DNA of 64,000 bases. It comes from Polychytrium aggregatum. Taxonomy: Eukaryota; Chytridiomycota; Chytridiomycetes; Polychytriales. Positions 42,728-53,914 of the stretch are shown here, piece after piece (within the stretch, counting starts at the first letter, position 1; each line of letters begins with the position of its first letter). Made by a program: the position numbers and the translations under genes. The DNA is taken from NCBI RefSeq assembly GCF_025602895.1, contig NW_026516335.1, positions 1 to 64,000 of the forward strand. The letters run 5' to 3'. Under the pieces are notes generated by a model. The model had not been told where the DNA came from, made no database searches, and was given only the letters and a program-made list of their open reading frames with translations.

Positions 42728-45700
42728 CTAGTTTGGTGTGATTGTGACAGCGTGGCCGAGCTGGAGCATGACTCTGTTGCCGGCAGCGGCATCCTTGTCC
42801 TCCGGCTCGTCGTCGGGCTGGTCGAACGGATTGGTAGGCGGGTTGTTGCCCCTGGCTCGCTCTTCCTCCTCGACCTCCCGGTCGATTGCGTGGATGCCCT
42901 CTTGGATCGTGTCAAAGATGTGCTCCGATCCAACGAGGTCCAGGAGCCCCGAGCGCCGGAAGAGCACAATGTGGAAATCGTGCAGACCGGTAAAGTAGAT
43001 GGGGAACTTGCGTCGCTTGAACGAGCGTGTGATAACCTTGAGCATATGGATTGCCGCCGAGTCCTAAACGATGAGCGAGGCAGGTTAGGTACGCCGCAGA
43101 TTGCCGAGCCCTGAGCGAGTAACGAACGGGCAGGCCGACGGGGCCAGCGATGCATTTCCCTCCGTTCACCACCACAGCCAATGGCTACACCTATGTGTGT
43201 GTCAGTTCGAGATGCCACCCAGTCCCACCATCATCCGCGCATGACTTTATGGCAGTAAACGGCCCGCCGACTCACCATGTCGGTGCTGTTCTTCAGATCA
43301 ATCAAAATGTAGTGCGGGTTATGTCCGCCGTGGTCGTCACCAGTGACTTGGACGGTGCCGAGATCGGTGTCGCTGCCGCGCAGATCTGTGTCTCCGCCAA
43401 GTGTGCTGTCGCCACCAACCAACACTGGGTTGACCTCGCGGGCGTGCTGCAGCGCCAGTTTCTGTTCGGCTCGGATCAGCAAGTCAATCTTGCGCTGGAG
43501 GGTACCGCAGTTGTAAAACATGATCGGTGCCTCGATCTTCATGATCAGGACATTGTCAAACAACTCAGCCTCAGGGTGCTCCTTGGTGTCGACAAAGTAG
43601 CCACTGTCGTTCGTGATGCCGTTCGGCACCCAACCGAGGACGGACATGTTGACGATGGTGGTGTGTCTGAAGATGATGAGAGAGGCCAGGAGCAGGCACA
43701 GCACAATGCCATCACTGATCGTCGTGGCCAGGGTGAGGGCCCAGGCAATCAGAAACAGGGCCACCTCGATCCAGCCCTGCCGTTGAAACGAGAACCGGTG
43801 ACAGATCAGCATCGAAGTGAAGGGTATGCGAGACGAGAGGGTGCCTGCCAACTTCCTCCTCCGATCTACTCTCGGGCACATGCCGACGACACTTTGCTGG
43901 TATCATCAAGCTCATCCAACCACGCATCATGGTCCCCAGCCTGACCTCGTCAGCCACACAAGACCTACCCGAATCTTGAACACAAAGATAATCTCGCCCC
44001 ATTCGATCAGGTTGTATGCAGCCACAAACACAATGGACGCCAGTGTGCTCTTGGGCAGGAACTGGAGCACCGGGACCAGCGTGACGAACGCTATCAGCAC
44101 CAGAATCGCTGCAAAGAGGCCCGCGAGAGTGGTGCGTCCACCAGCCACCGCCAAGATCTTGGATCTGGGTAGCGAGCCAAAGGTGACATAGCATCCCATA
44201 AATGATCCCACGAGGTTGGCTATGCCAAGGGCAAAGAGCTCGCGGTTACCCGAGGGCGAATACTCGTTCTTGAGACCAAACTTCTTTGTGACCGTCTGGG
44301 ACTCGACAAACCCGACGATGGTCAGGATGATGGTTGGATAGACCAGTCGCTGGATCATGGGAAAGCTGAGAGGCGGCAGGGTCGGCGGCGAGATTTGGTT
44401 GTTGAACCGACCCAGAATGTGGATTCCCATTGAGTTGAAATCGGCCGCGGCCGAGACCGAGATCATGATGATAACAAGCAGCAGGATTTGCGGCATGAGA
44501 CGAAGGGCACCGCTCTTGTGGCCGTATTTTTTCTTGATCGTTTGGATGCTCAGCAGGAAGGCGATGCTGACGATGCTGCAGGCCAGGGTCTTGAAGTTGG
44601 TCGTCGACAGGTAGTTACACACCTCGGTGAGCTTCTGGATGGTCGAGAGCTCGCCAGCGGGATGGTCGTTGATGCCGAGCAGTTCGGGAAGCTGCTCGAC
44701 CATGATCAAAGATGCTACACCCGTGACAAATCCAGTCTGGCATGAGGGTGTGAGAGTGTGAGGGTGTGAGAGTGTGAGAGCGTGAGAGTGTGGAACAGAG
44801 GCCGAAAGCAGTTCCCGGATCAATGGCAGTACAACCACAGTCGCAGCCACACACTGACACAACCACAGCCATAGTCACACACTGACACCGACACTGACAC
44901 TGACACATACGACTCGCGTGGCCAGCGCAGCGGCACCAAAGCAGCCATCCGGCCCCGATCCGCCCACAGCGCGGTATCGGCAGACATACCAGCAAATAGC
45001 CGGACAGGATATTGTCGATGAAGCCGGCTTGCAGGGCCGAGAGGATGAGCAGAAAGACGCCAACCAGAAAGGCGAGACTGGAGGCGAGCTGGTCCGTGCT
45101 GTAGCCGTTTTGCGACTCCTGCAGCACAGTGACGCCGACGAGAACACTCGACAGAGCTTCTGGGCCTACAGAGCGGTCGCAGCAACGAGGGTGTCAACAA
45201 AAAAACAACCAACAAACCAAGAAGCATGGTCGGGCACGAGCTGCGTGCTGGCTGCTGCTCATTCGTACCAACGGAGAGTTGTCGCGACTGGCCAAAGATG
45301 GCATAGATAACGACTGGGAAGACGGACGAGAGCAGCGCACGAATCGGCTGAACCTGAGCAAGCGTGCTGTAGGCGATGGACTTTTGTGGGGCAAAGAATC
45401 ATGTGTGAGGCTGGGAGACAGGCTGTTGGCTGAAAGGCCCATCGTTGGCCGACCTGGTTTCGAGCGGCGTTTCGAGAACAACCGGGCATGGAGCAATCTG
45501 CTCGAACAGACGAACCTGCGGAATCAGGACAAACGCGATGGTCACGGCAGCAACAATGTCTTCGCCAAAGAGCTTTAGATTGTACGACAGGATCTGCGGG
45601 ATGATGGGAAACGAAGTGTAGACCCAGGAGCGGATGTGCTCTCGGGTAAAGCTGCTGCGAAGAGCCCGGAGCTTTTCTTCCAAGGCGCCGACCTGGTGGC

Positions 45701-45800
45701 TGCCGTAGGATTCATGGATAGAGGCGATGGCCTGGCGGCGTTGGTCGGTCGTGACGGTGCTGAGGCGGCTGGAGCGCTTGCGCAGCGCCTGGCTAACCAT
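42728..45800 (-). CDS. SulP/SLC26-family sulfate permease with STAS domain
   Basis: Six exons keep frame throughout: 45516-45800, 45269-45380, 44990-45165, 43969-44736, 43276-43776 and 42728-43063, giving 725 aa. The N-terminus is cytoplasmic and basic. The transmembrane core includes the SulP signature region (SIAYSTLAQVQPIRALLSS, then SRQLSVG, VLVGVTVLQE), a long hydrophobic exon 4 with VESQTVTKKFG and GSLPRSKILAVAGGRTT, and a C-terminal STAS domain (exons 5-6: LIDLKNSTDM-DSAAIHMLK, FTGLHDFHIVLF). It imports sulfate or a related anion across the plasma membrane. The acidic C-terminal tail after the STAS domain is variable. Donors are GTTCGT, GTACGA, GTATGT, GTAGGT and GTGAGT. Intron 3 holds a short-unit tandem repeat. 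It is divergent from the chitinase across 1.6 kb. Confidence 0.92.
44743..44905. repeat. Tandem repeats in intron 3 of the sulfate permease gene
   Basis: GTGTGAGA-type units at 44744-44792 and CACTGACA-type units at 44870-44905. They lie wholly within the intron, next to its acceptor. Confidence 0.85.
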
Positions 45801-47409
45801 GACTGTCGAGCTTGCTGGCGAGGGTCGGGTCGGGTCGAGGCGGTGAAGGCCCTTGGTTGAGCGGGCCAAGTAGGATTTATGCGACGAGGGCTTGCAAGGG
45901 CGAGACCAAGGGCAGGAGGCGAACGTGGGGCTCGTGGGAGAAGACGTGTCCCTGCGTGCAAGCATGCATGAATGTACAGGGATATCACCTGGCCGCCACC
46001 GGTGCGACACCGGGAGCGCACCGGGAGCGGCGTGTTTGTGCATGGGTCTGACGAGCCAGTACAGAGCCCCAGATTCCAGCAGCGGTGCTGGATCGTTACT
46101 GTAGACGCAAGTTTCAGTTGCAGTTCCCGGTGCGTCGTCTGTGGGCTCTGACGAGCCAATGTCGTTGGCGGGGTTCTGGTCGGTGTGGAGAGACAGGGTT
46201 GTTTGTGCTCTCGATTAACATTGCACACCTCGATTGGAGATGCACATTGCATCACAGCTCGGCTCTGCTGGATCTGCTGGCTCTGCTGGATCTGCTGGTT
46301 TTCAGACACGGACGCGCTGTTGTCTGTATGCAATTGAGGACACGTCCGTCCGCTCGGGGCGGGACACAGCACGCACACGGGCTGTGACTGTGGACATGCA
46401 GGCGCTCGCAGGAGTTTTATTCGGCCGGGTCGGGCCAGTGTTGCGCCGCGAGGCGCGGCCATGTTCATGGAGTCGAGCCGCACGAGGACCAGCACAAGCC
46501 ACCGCGGTCCCTGCGGCAAGAATGCGCCCCTGCGGTCGAATGCATGCATCCGGAAGGGCGAGTGGCCGATTCGCAAAGAATACACCGCGTGGATGGTTTA
46601 GTGTGGATTGGCGACAGAGGCTTGCACCAGAGGCATCGTGCGGCCGCAAGACATGCCTGGGTCGGGCGCTCCAGCTGTGACCTTCCCGCGAACGACCGCC
46701 GTGAAGGGGGAACACATCCGGCCTCCAAAGCCCAGGGCAGTCCACGTCCTTAAGCCCGTTACCCAAAGAGCGTGACCGATCGCTCGTGGCAAATATGGCA
46801 TGTCCAAGACCGCATGCACAATCCTATAACAGTCCGCCCGCTGCTGCGCATAGCACGCCTCTTTGGTTTCAGGTTTGTGCTGGCGCTCAGCCCAGGCAAT
46901 AGAGCAGCGCGCACCGATTGGCCGGGCAGTGCTGGGCTGCGATTGGTGCTGGACACGGCACCATGCGCGTCTGTGCAACAGGCACTCCGCTGGGGAGCCG
47001 CGTCTGCTCTTGTCGCAGCCAGCGGCCGCCACTGCCACCAACGCAGCAGTCCAGCCGGCGCAGCGTTCACCCACCCCCGACAAAGAGGCGCGCCGTGGAC
47101 AGCAATCAACGCGAACCTGGCTCTGCGCGACCACAGAGCAAGGCACAAGGCGTTCTGTGCTCACCGCAAATGCATAAGCAACACCATATGCTCGTAGGCT
47201 CGATACACAACGCTGTGTGCTCAGCATGACCCCACCCGCGTCAACGGCGCAACTGTGTCGACAATGTGCACCGCCACGGCAGACGGCCGCGTCCCCTTGC
47301 TGCTGAGCGAGCCAATCACTCCATGTCAGCTTGTTCGGCCTGCGATAAAAAGCCAGCCAGCCTCTTCCCCCCCCCCTGTCGTTCTTCGTCTCCATCGAAC
47401 TCTGCAGCG
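45801..47409. other. Intergenic region between divergent permease and chitinase genes
   Basis: 1.6 kb containing both promoters. CTGCTGGAT-type repeats occur at 46265-46300 and there is a C-rich pyrimidine run at 47366-47378 shortly before the chitinase ATG. No gene recognised. Confidence 0.5.
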
Positions 47410-50400
47410 ATGGTCTCGCTTCTTGCCCTTGGCACCCTGCTGCTCGCCCTTGGGCCAGCCAGAGGCGCTCATCTCGTTGGCTACCATCTCGGATGGTATT
47501 ACCAAGAACTGGCCAGCAAGCAACCCTTCCAGGTTGGCACATCGGTCCATTTCCGCCCTCGTCGGTCTCACCCAGGCCGCGCTTCTATCCACTGCCCAGA
47601 CCATCTGCCTCTCCGTCTGTTATCATTGGTGCTCCTTCTCCAGCTCCATGCTCATCCGCTCCATCTCCCTTTGCTCATCCGTGCCCGACCCCGCTCGTAC
47701 GGCACCATGCTCTCCAGTACACCCAAGCCGTCACCGATCGCTACACCCACATCAACTATGCCTTTGCCACCATCGAGTATCACGCCACTCTGGACCAGTA
47801 CTATGTCAGCTTCATGGACGAAACCACCGATTATGTGAGTGCCCTTGAGATTGTGCAGTGAGCCCCAGCGTCGCCCAGGATGTCCACTGACGTTGACAGA
47901 CGTCCGGCGATATGAACTCCATTCCTGACCGCCTCCCGCTCCACAGACCGACTTTGTCGGAACTCAGGACACCAGCGGCTGCATTGCTGTCCCTGCTAAC
48001 CAGCAGTGCAGCACCGGCGCCAACCCCCTCTTGGCTATGGTTCCCTACAGTAAGACAGCTCGCCACCGCCAGCCTCGCTGCATCCATCTGCTGCATCCAT
48101 CTGCTGCATCCATCTGCTGCTCCACACGACGCATCTTCGGCAGCAAGCCCCAATCCTGTCCTTCTGCCTGAACCCAACGTCATTCCCATCTCCCCAGTCG
48201 GCGCCAGCGGCAACTGCCCTGATTCCAGCTGCTTCAACCCCAATGGCCAATGCACGTCTGTTGCCAACAGCGTACGACATCTGCCTCCGCCTGGTGCTGC
48301 TCCTGGCTGCGGCGCTGCTATCGCCTCGTTGCTTCGTCGCTCTTCTACCTCTCGCCGCTCTATTAATGCCTCCCATGTTCTCAGGGCAAGTTCATCAACG
48401 GCAACACCCCGGTGATCTGCGGCAGCTATGCGTATCTGTAAGCCGCTGACTCTGCTCATCCAACTTGCCTCGACAATGTTCATGGCACCAGTCGCTAATT
48501 GACTCGATCTGTATCAACTGGCTCTCTTCCACACTGATACCCATGCAAATCTTCCATGCTGATACCCATGGCAAACCTCTGCCCTGATACTGCGCTCATT
48601 CTCGTCCACTCTCTAGGATGAAGCAGGTCAAGAGCGCTTCGCCCAACCTCCGATTCCTTATCAGCATCGGTGGTTGGACCGACTCCAACCTCTTTTCGCC
48701 TGCCACCGAAGCCAAGTACATTGACAAGTTTGTCACCAGCATCGTCAAGTTTGTCCAGTTCTTTGGCTTCGATGGCGTCGACTTTGACTGGGAGTACCCT
48801 GTCTTTGAGCATGGCGGTCAGGCCGTCACCGCCTCTTCACCTGTTCCCGGCGGCACCGTTGACTCGGTCTCGGACTGCTCTTCAAGCGGCTGTGCCTATC
48901 CTGGACGTGTTAACGACCGTGCCAAGTTCAACAACCTGCTCTCCAAGACCCGTGCTGCCTTCAATGCCATCGGCAAGACTGCCAACAACGAAAACTACCT
49001 GATCAGTATTGCCGCCCCTGCCGGAGACGAGAGCTCCAAAATGGATCTCCCGACCGTCTGTGGCATCGTGGACTATGTCAACGTGGGTGGTTCTTGGGCC
49101 CCATTCACCTTGTATCGGCAACATGCGCTACTGCACTGCACTGCTGGCTCTGATGACATGAGTGTATCGCGTTGCTCGCCGACCCGTTCACTGAGCAAGC
49201 TCGTGTTGTTTGTCGCCCGCAATTTCACCGTTCGCTGATCCAAACTGCATCACCTGCTCTGTCTGTTGCAGCTGATGACCTACGACATGGCTGGATCTTG
49301 GGACTCCAACACTGGGCACCACGCTCCTCTGTATTCAAGTACGTCTTGCTTCCACCGCAACGTACTCGTGCATTCCCTATTCTGTATTCCCTAGCTGTCG
49401 CCACAGACGCTGCACTCCCTATGGCCTCGCCTCTACAGCCGTTGCATGTGCCGTGCGCTCCTCTCGTTGAATGTAAGCTGATATGAATCCACCTACTTTC
49501 GCTGCGGGCATATCCATCAGCCGGTGGCAGTCTCTCCGTCGACACTACGGTCTCGACTTACCTCTCCCAAGGCTGTCCCTCCAACAAGCTTGTTGTCGGC
49601 ATTCCGTTCTATGGCCATGCCTGGTGAGTACCGCATCTCATTGTCTACTTGAGAGCTCGTGTCTTGCGTCCTGGCTTGCCGCTGGCAACACCAAACCAAG
49701 AATATTGACATGCCCATTAACACATTACCCCTATCATCGTTTAGGTTTGGCGTGGCCGATGGCGGAACTCACGGCCTCGGTCAAGCGGGTACCTCTCCAC
49801 CCGCCTCGCTCAACTGGGACTATCACAGCATTATCGCAGATACCACCTACTCGACGTACTGGGACAATCAAGCCTACGCCAGTTTTGGATACAGCGCGGC
49901 CGAGTCGCGGTTTGTCTCGTTCGATGACACGGAGGCAATCACGGGCAAAGTTCAATACTCGAACGCCAGAAACCTCGGGGGCTTCATGGTGAAGTATCGT
50001 CGGCGGCTGCCACCCCATATCTCAACCCTCGGACACACTGTAGAGTCGCTACTATGCTGACAGTCAGTGCATCCCTTCATTCCAGATCTACCCCAACAAC
50101 GGCGATGACGCATCGAACACCTTGCTGTCTGCTCTTCCGGGCCGTTACGCCGGGTGCTATGTTGACGGTCCCACTCGCGTCCTGTCGTACTCTGCTGGGG
50201 TATGGTGCTCGAACAGCATATGTGGCTGTTGTATAGGATTGCAGCCATACAGCGGTACAGCGATACAGCGGTACAGCGATACAGCCATACAGCCATACAG
50301 CCATACAGCCATACAGCCATACAGCCATACAGCCATACAGCCATACAGCCATACAGCCATACAGCCATACAGTGGATTAGAAGAGCGAACTTTGGAAAAA

Positions 50401-52890
50401 TGATCTTTGTGCTCGTACTGACCGATTGCCAATACGTATACCCACACAGCAATCGTCCTCGATGACACTCCAATCCTGTTCCAGCATCTGCTCCAGCAAC
50501 GGATACAAGTAAGTGCGACAGCATGCCTGCAAGCACAACATGGACTCGTTCCGTTGTCGTGACGGCTCACCATGGGACATTTAGTTGATGCTAAATGATC
50601 CAATCTCTATCGCCAGACTCTTTGGAGTTGAAAACGGCAGCGAGTGCTATTGTGGCAACAGCATCGTCTCGGGCACTGCTGGCGGCAACGGCGGAGTCGC
50701 CGGCACCTTGGCTCCGACCAGCGACTGCAACACGCCCTGCAGTGGAAGCTCCAGCGACATGTGTGGAGGTGGCTGGCGAATGTCTGTCGACTTGGTTGCT
50801 GCACCTCTACAGATTCCTGGTTGCTTCGTCGACGGTAGCAGCCGCGTCCTCTCTGGATACAGCACGGTGAGTAGGATGTCAATCCGTTCTATCATGATCA
50901 GAGACAGGTGTGACCATGCAATATGATGACGGGTACTTGCACCGCAGTGCCATGATGCTTATCGACTCCTTTTCTTCCTGCACTGCCAGACATTGAGCTC
51001 GATGACTCCATCTTCGTGCAGTCAAATCTGCGCCGGCAAGTCTTTCAAGTATGCGCATTACGAGTCATTTGGGTTTAGCAACGTCGAGCGATCGACTGCA
51101 ATCGCTGCCACTTGGTCGCTGTCTCACTGCAATCCAACAGATTCCATGCCACTAACACAACTCCCTTCGCGATTACATAGGTACTATGGCGTCGAGTATG
51201 GATCCGAATGCTACTGCGGCAACTCCATCAACTCAGGCAGTCCTGGTGGCGATGGTGGCGTCGAAGGTGTCAATGTTGCCACCTCGCAGTGCAACGTTGC
51301 ATGTTCTGGTGATTCCACCCAAGCTTGTGGAGGCTCCTGGAGAGTGTGGGTTGCCCCTGTCTCCTCCACGCCTCCTCCGCCTCCCCCGCCACCTCCGCCG
51401 CCGCCGCCGCCGCCTCCTCCAACCAACAATCCGATTCCTGGATGCTACATCGACGGTTCGGCCCGAGTTTTGAAGGACTTTTCTACGGTACGCTGCCTCC
51501 TCGGATATCGAACGCATCCCACACAGCATGTCATCAACTAACCTTCGTGTCTCCCCCCCTCCTTCCTTCCAGCAATCCTCCTCGATGACGCCAGCAACCT
51601 GCAACAGCTTCTGCGCCAGCAAGGGATCCACGTGAGTTGAGCCACACCTATTCAGCGTTTGTACACGTCAGTCATATTCATTGCACTCACAGTCGACGTT
51701 CTAACCTCCATCAGGTACTACGGCGTTGAATACGGAGTGGAATGCTACTGTGGCAGTACCATTACTTCTGGTTCAGCCGGCGGCAACGGCGGCACCACTG
51801 GAACCAACGTTGCCTCGAGCCAGTGCAACACGGCTTGTGCCGGCGACTCAACCAAGACTTGCGGCGCTGCATGGAGAGTTTGGATCGCTCAAGTATCCTC
51901 GACGCCACCTGCGCCGCCGCCTCCCCCCACCAACAATCCGATTCCTGGATGCTACATCGACGGTTCGGCCCGAGTTTTGAAGGACTTTTCTACGGTACGC
52001 TGCCTCCTCGGATATCGAACGCATCCCACACAGCATGTCATCAACTAACCTTCGTGTCTCCCCCCCTCCTTCCTTCCAGCAATCCTCCTCGATGACGCCA
52101 GCAACCTGCAACAGCTTCTGCGCCAGCAAGGGATCCACGTGAGTTGAGCCACACCTATTCAGCGTTTGTACACGTCAGTCATATTCATTGCACTCACAGT
52201 CGACGTTCTAACCTCCATCAGGTACTACGGCGTTGAATACGGAGTGGAATGCTACTGTGGCAGTACCATTACTTCTGGTTCAGCCGGCGGCAACGGCGGC
52301 ACCACTGGAACCAACGTCGCCTCGAGCCAGTGCAGCATGGCTTGCTCTGGCGATTCGACCAAGACCTGCGGCGCTGCATGGAGAGTTTGGATTGCCCAAG
52401 TCACTGTCGCCCCGCCTCCGACCAATCCCGTTCCCGGCTGCTATATCGATGGCTCGGCTCGTGTTTTGGCCGACTACAGCGAGGTAATGCTCCTTCCCCA
52501 TAGCTTGCCATCCATGTTGTGTTGATGGCTGGAAAGTTGATCGGACGGCCTCTCTTGCTTCAGGTCTCGAGCTCTATGACTCCCGCAGTTTGCAACAGCT
52601 TCTGTTCGAGCAAAAAGTCCAAGTAAGTGCCATCCATGTTGAGCGCTTTCTGGTAATCGGATGCTGAGCACGATCATTGACGATGAGCAATCGTGCGGAT
52701 TAGGTACTACGGCCTGGAGTACGGCTCGGAGTGCTACTGTGGCAACACCATCACCTCTGGCTCAGCCGGCGGCAACGGCGGCACCACCGGCACCAACGTT
52801 GCCTCGAGCCAGTGCAACATGGCTTGCTCTGGCGATTCGACCAAGACCTGCGGTGCTGCATGGAAAGTGTGGATTGCAACGGTTGCATAA
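47410..52890 (+). CDS. GH18 chitinase with five C-terminal WSC domains
   Basis: A 20-exon model keeps frame at every GT-AG junction and gives 1014 aa. Exons 1-9 (47410-47532, 47718-47834, 47947-48049, 48198-48271, 48385-48437, 48617-49082, 49272-49338, 49521-49623, 49745-49988) encode a signal peptide and the glycoside hydrolase 18 barrel: HLVGYHLGW, THINYAFA, FLISIGGWTD, the catalytic DxxDxDxE motif FDGVDFDWE (E216), LMTYDMAGSW and IPFYGHAW. Exons 10-20 (50086-50199, 50450-50508, 50617-50866, 50990-51048, 51181-51487, 51573-51631, 51715-51994, 52080-52138, 52222-52483, 52564-52622, 52704-52890) encode five WSC modules (GCYxDG...RVL, SECYCGN, CSGDST), with a poly-Pro linker after the second. 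Each module uses an identical-length 59-bp exon. It hydrolyses chitin; the WSC modules probably bind wall or host glycans. Confidence 0.92.
48078..48122. repeat. CATCTGCTGCATC repeats in chitinase intron 3
   Basis: Three to four 13-bp units (CTGCTGCATCCAT) in the intron between exons 3 and 4. Confidence 0.85.
50241..50373. repeat. 8-bp minisatellite (CATACAGC)n in a chitinase intron
   Basis: About 15 units, the first few with CGGT/CGAT variants, within the intron separating exons 10 and 11 (50200-50449). Frames opening through it on both strands are repeat artefacts. Confidence 0.95.
51424..52437. repeat. 507-bp tandem duplication of a WSC module with its introns
   Basis: 51424 onward and 51931 onward are near-identical, including the two introns (51488-51572 equals 51995-52079; 51632-51714 equals 52139-52221). 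The unit is 507 bp, a multiple of three. Past about 52320 the second copy instead resembles the fifth module, so it is a mosaic from unequal crossing-over or gene conversion. Confidence 0.93.
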
Positions 52891-53914
52891 GCGGTGCGCT
52901 TCGGAAAGTCTCTATGGTGATTGTGTTGTGAAGTATCTATGCGAGTATTTTGACTCTCCGACGTTTGCGTCGGTAGTCGGTTGGTGTTACGCTATTCAGA
53001 AAAGCAAAATGGGACACGTCCATACGAAATGAACATGTATTCTGCGATAGGCTGAGCCCGACAAAGCCATATACAATGAAAACTGATCACCTTGGCGAAT
53101 CCCTTGGCCCGGCGCATGCCTGCACACCACAGCGCATTTGGATGTCGTGAGATGGCTCCATTTTCAAGAGCCGCCGGCCCATTGAGCATCCTTGCAGTGC
53201 ACCCGGCATGCATCCGCGACTGGCCGACGAAATGGTCTCCGCCGCTGGGCCGACCCAAAGATACCCAACACCGCCGATGGCGTCGCCCCCCAGCCGTCCT
53301 GGGCGGGCGCAGCGGCGGGGTATCCGCATCATGCCTCATGATTCGTCACCTGCACCGTCACATCCTTCGGGCCGGTTGCGCCCAGAGTCGCTGTCAAACC
53401 CAGCCAGATGGCTGCGTTATGCGGGCTTTTGCTGCGATGCAGGGCATATCAATCACCGCGAGCTTGTTCGCTGCACATCTGGCCAGCAACAACGGATCTG
53501 CTCACAGGCGGGCCCAGACGGCGGTGCTGCTCCGTCGGCGGGCTTTGGCTGGTCATCATCGGCGGCCGACCTCCGAGCAGCGGCCGTCGCCACCGCTTCC
53601 GCCCTTGGTGGGTTGGCGGCGTTGAAACCTTCCTCTCTTGTGGCTCTTCTGGTTGCTCTGGTGATACCCATCCAGCGAACGAACGAAATGCTCCAGAGAA
53701 GCTTGATGTCGCTATAAGAAGCGCCATCGCCGGCCTGACGCTTGCCCAGCAACGCCCTGCCTCCCGTCTTCCTCGGCTTTCTGACCGCACACCCGCCTGT
53801 CCTTGCGTCTTGCTCCTTGGCCCGTTTGCAGAAGCTTCTCTCTCTGCTCCCCTTGCCTGATCATCCCTTTGCTCTCGGAGCCCAAGCACTGGGCTGCCTC
53901 GCCTATCGTTCACC
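52891..53914. other. Intergenic region between chitinase and channel genes
   Basis: 1.0 kb. GC-rich stretches give overlapping ORFs on both strands without domains. The pyrimidine-rich segment at 53750-53910 is probably the promoter/leader of the next gene. Confidence 0.5.

Noticed and set aside
50241-50373. CRISPR-like array
   Set aside because: The 8-bp units are contiguous with no unique spacers, so this is a minisatellite. The same applies to 55677-55774 and 60957-61065.
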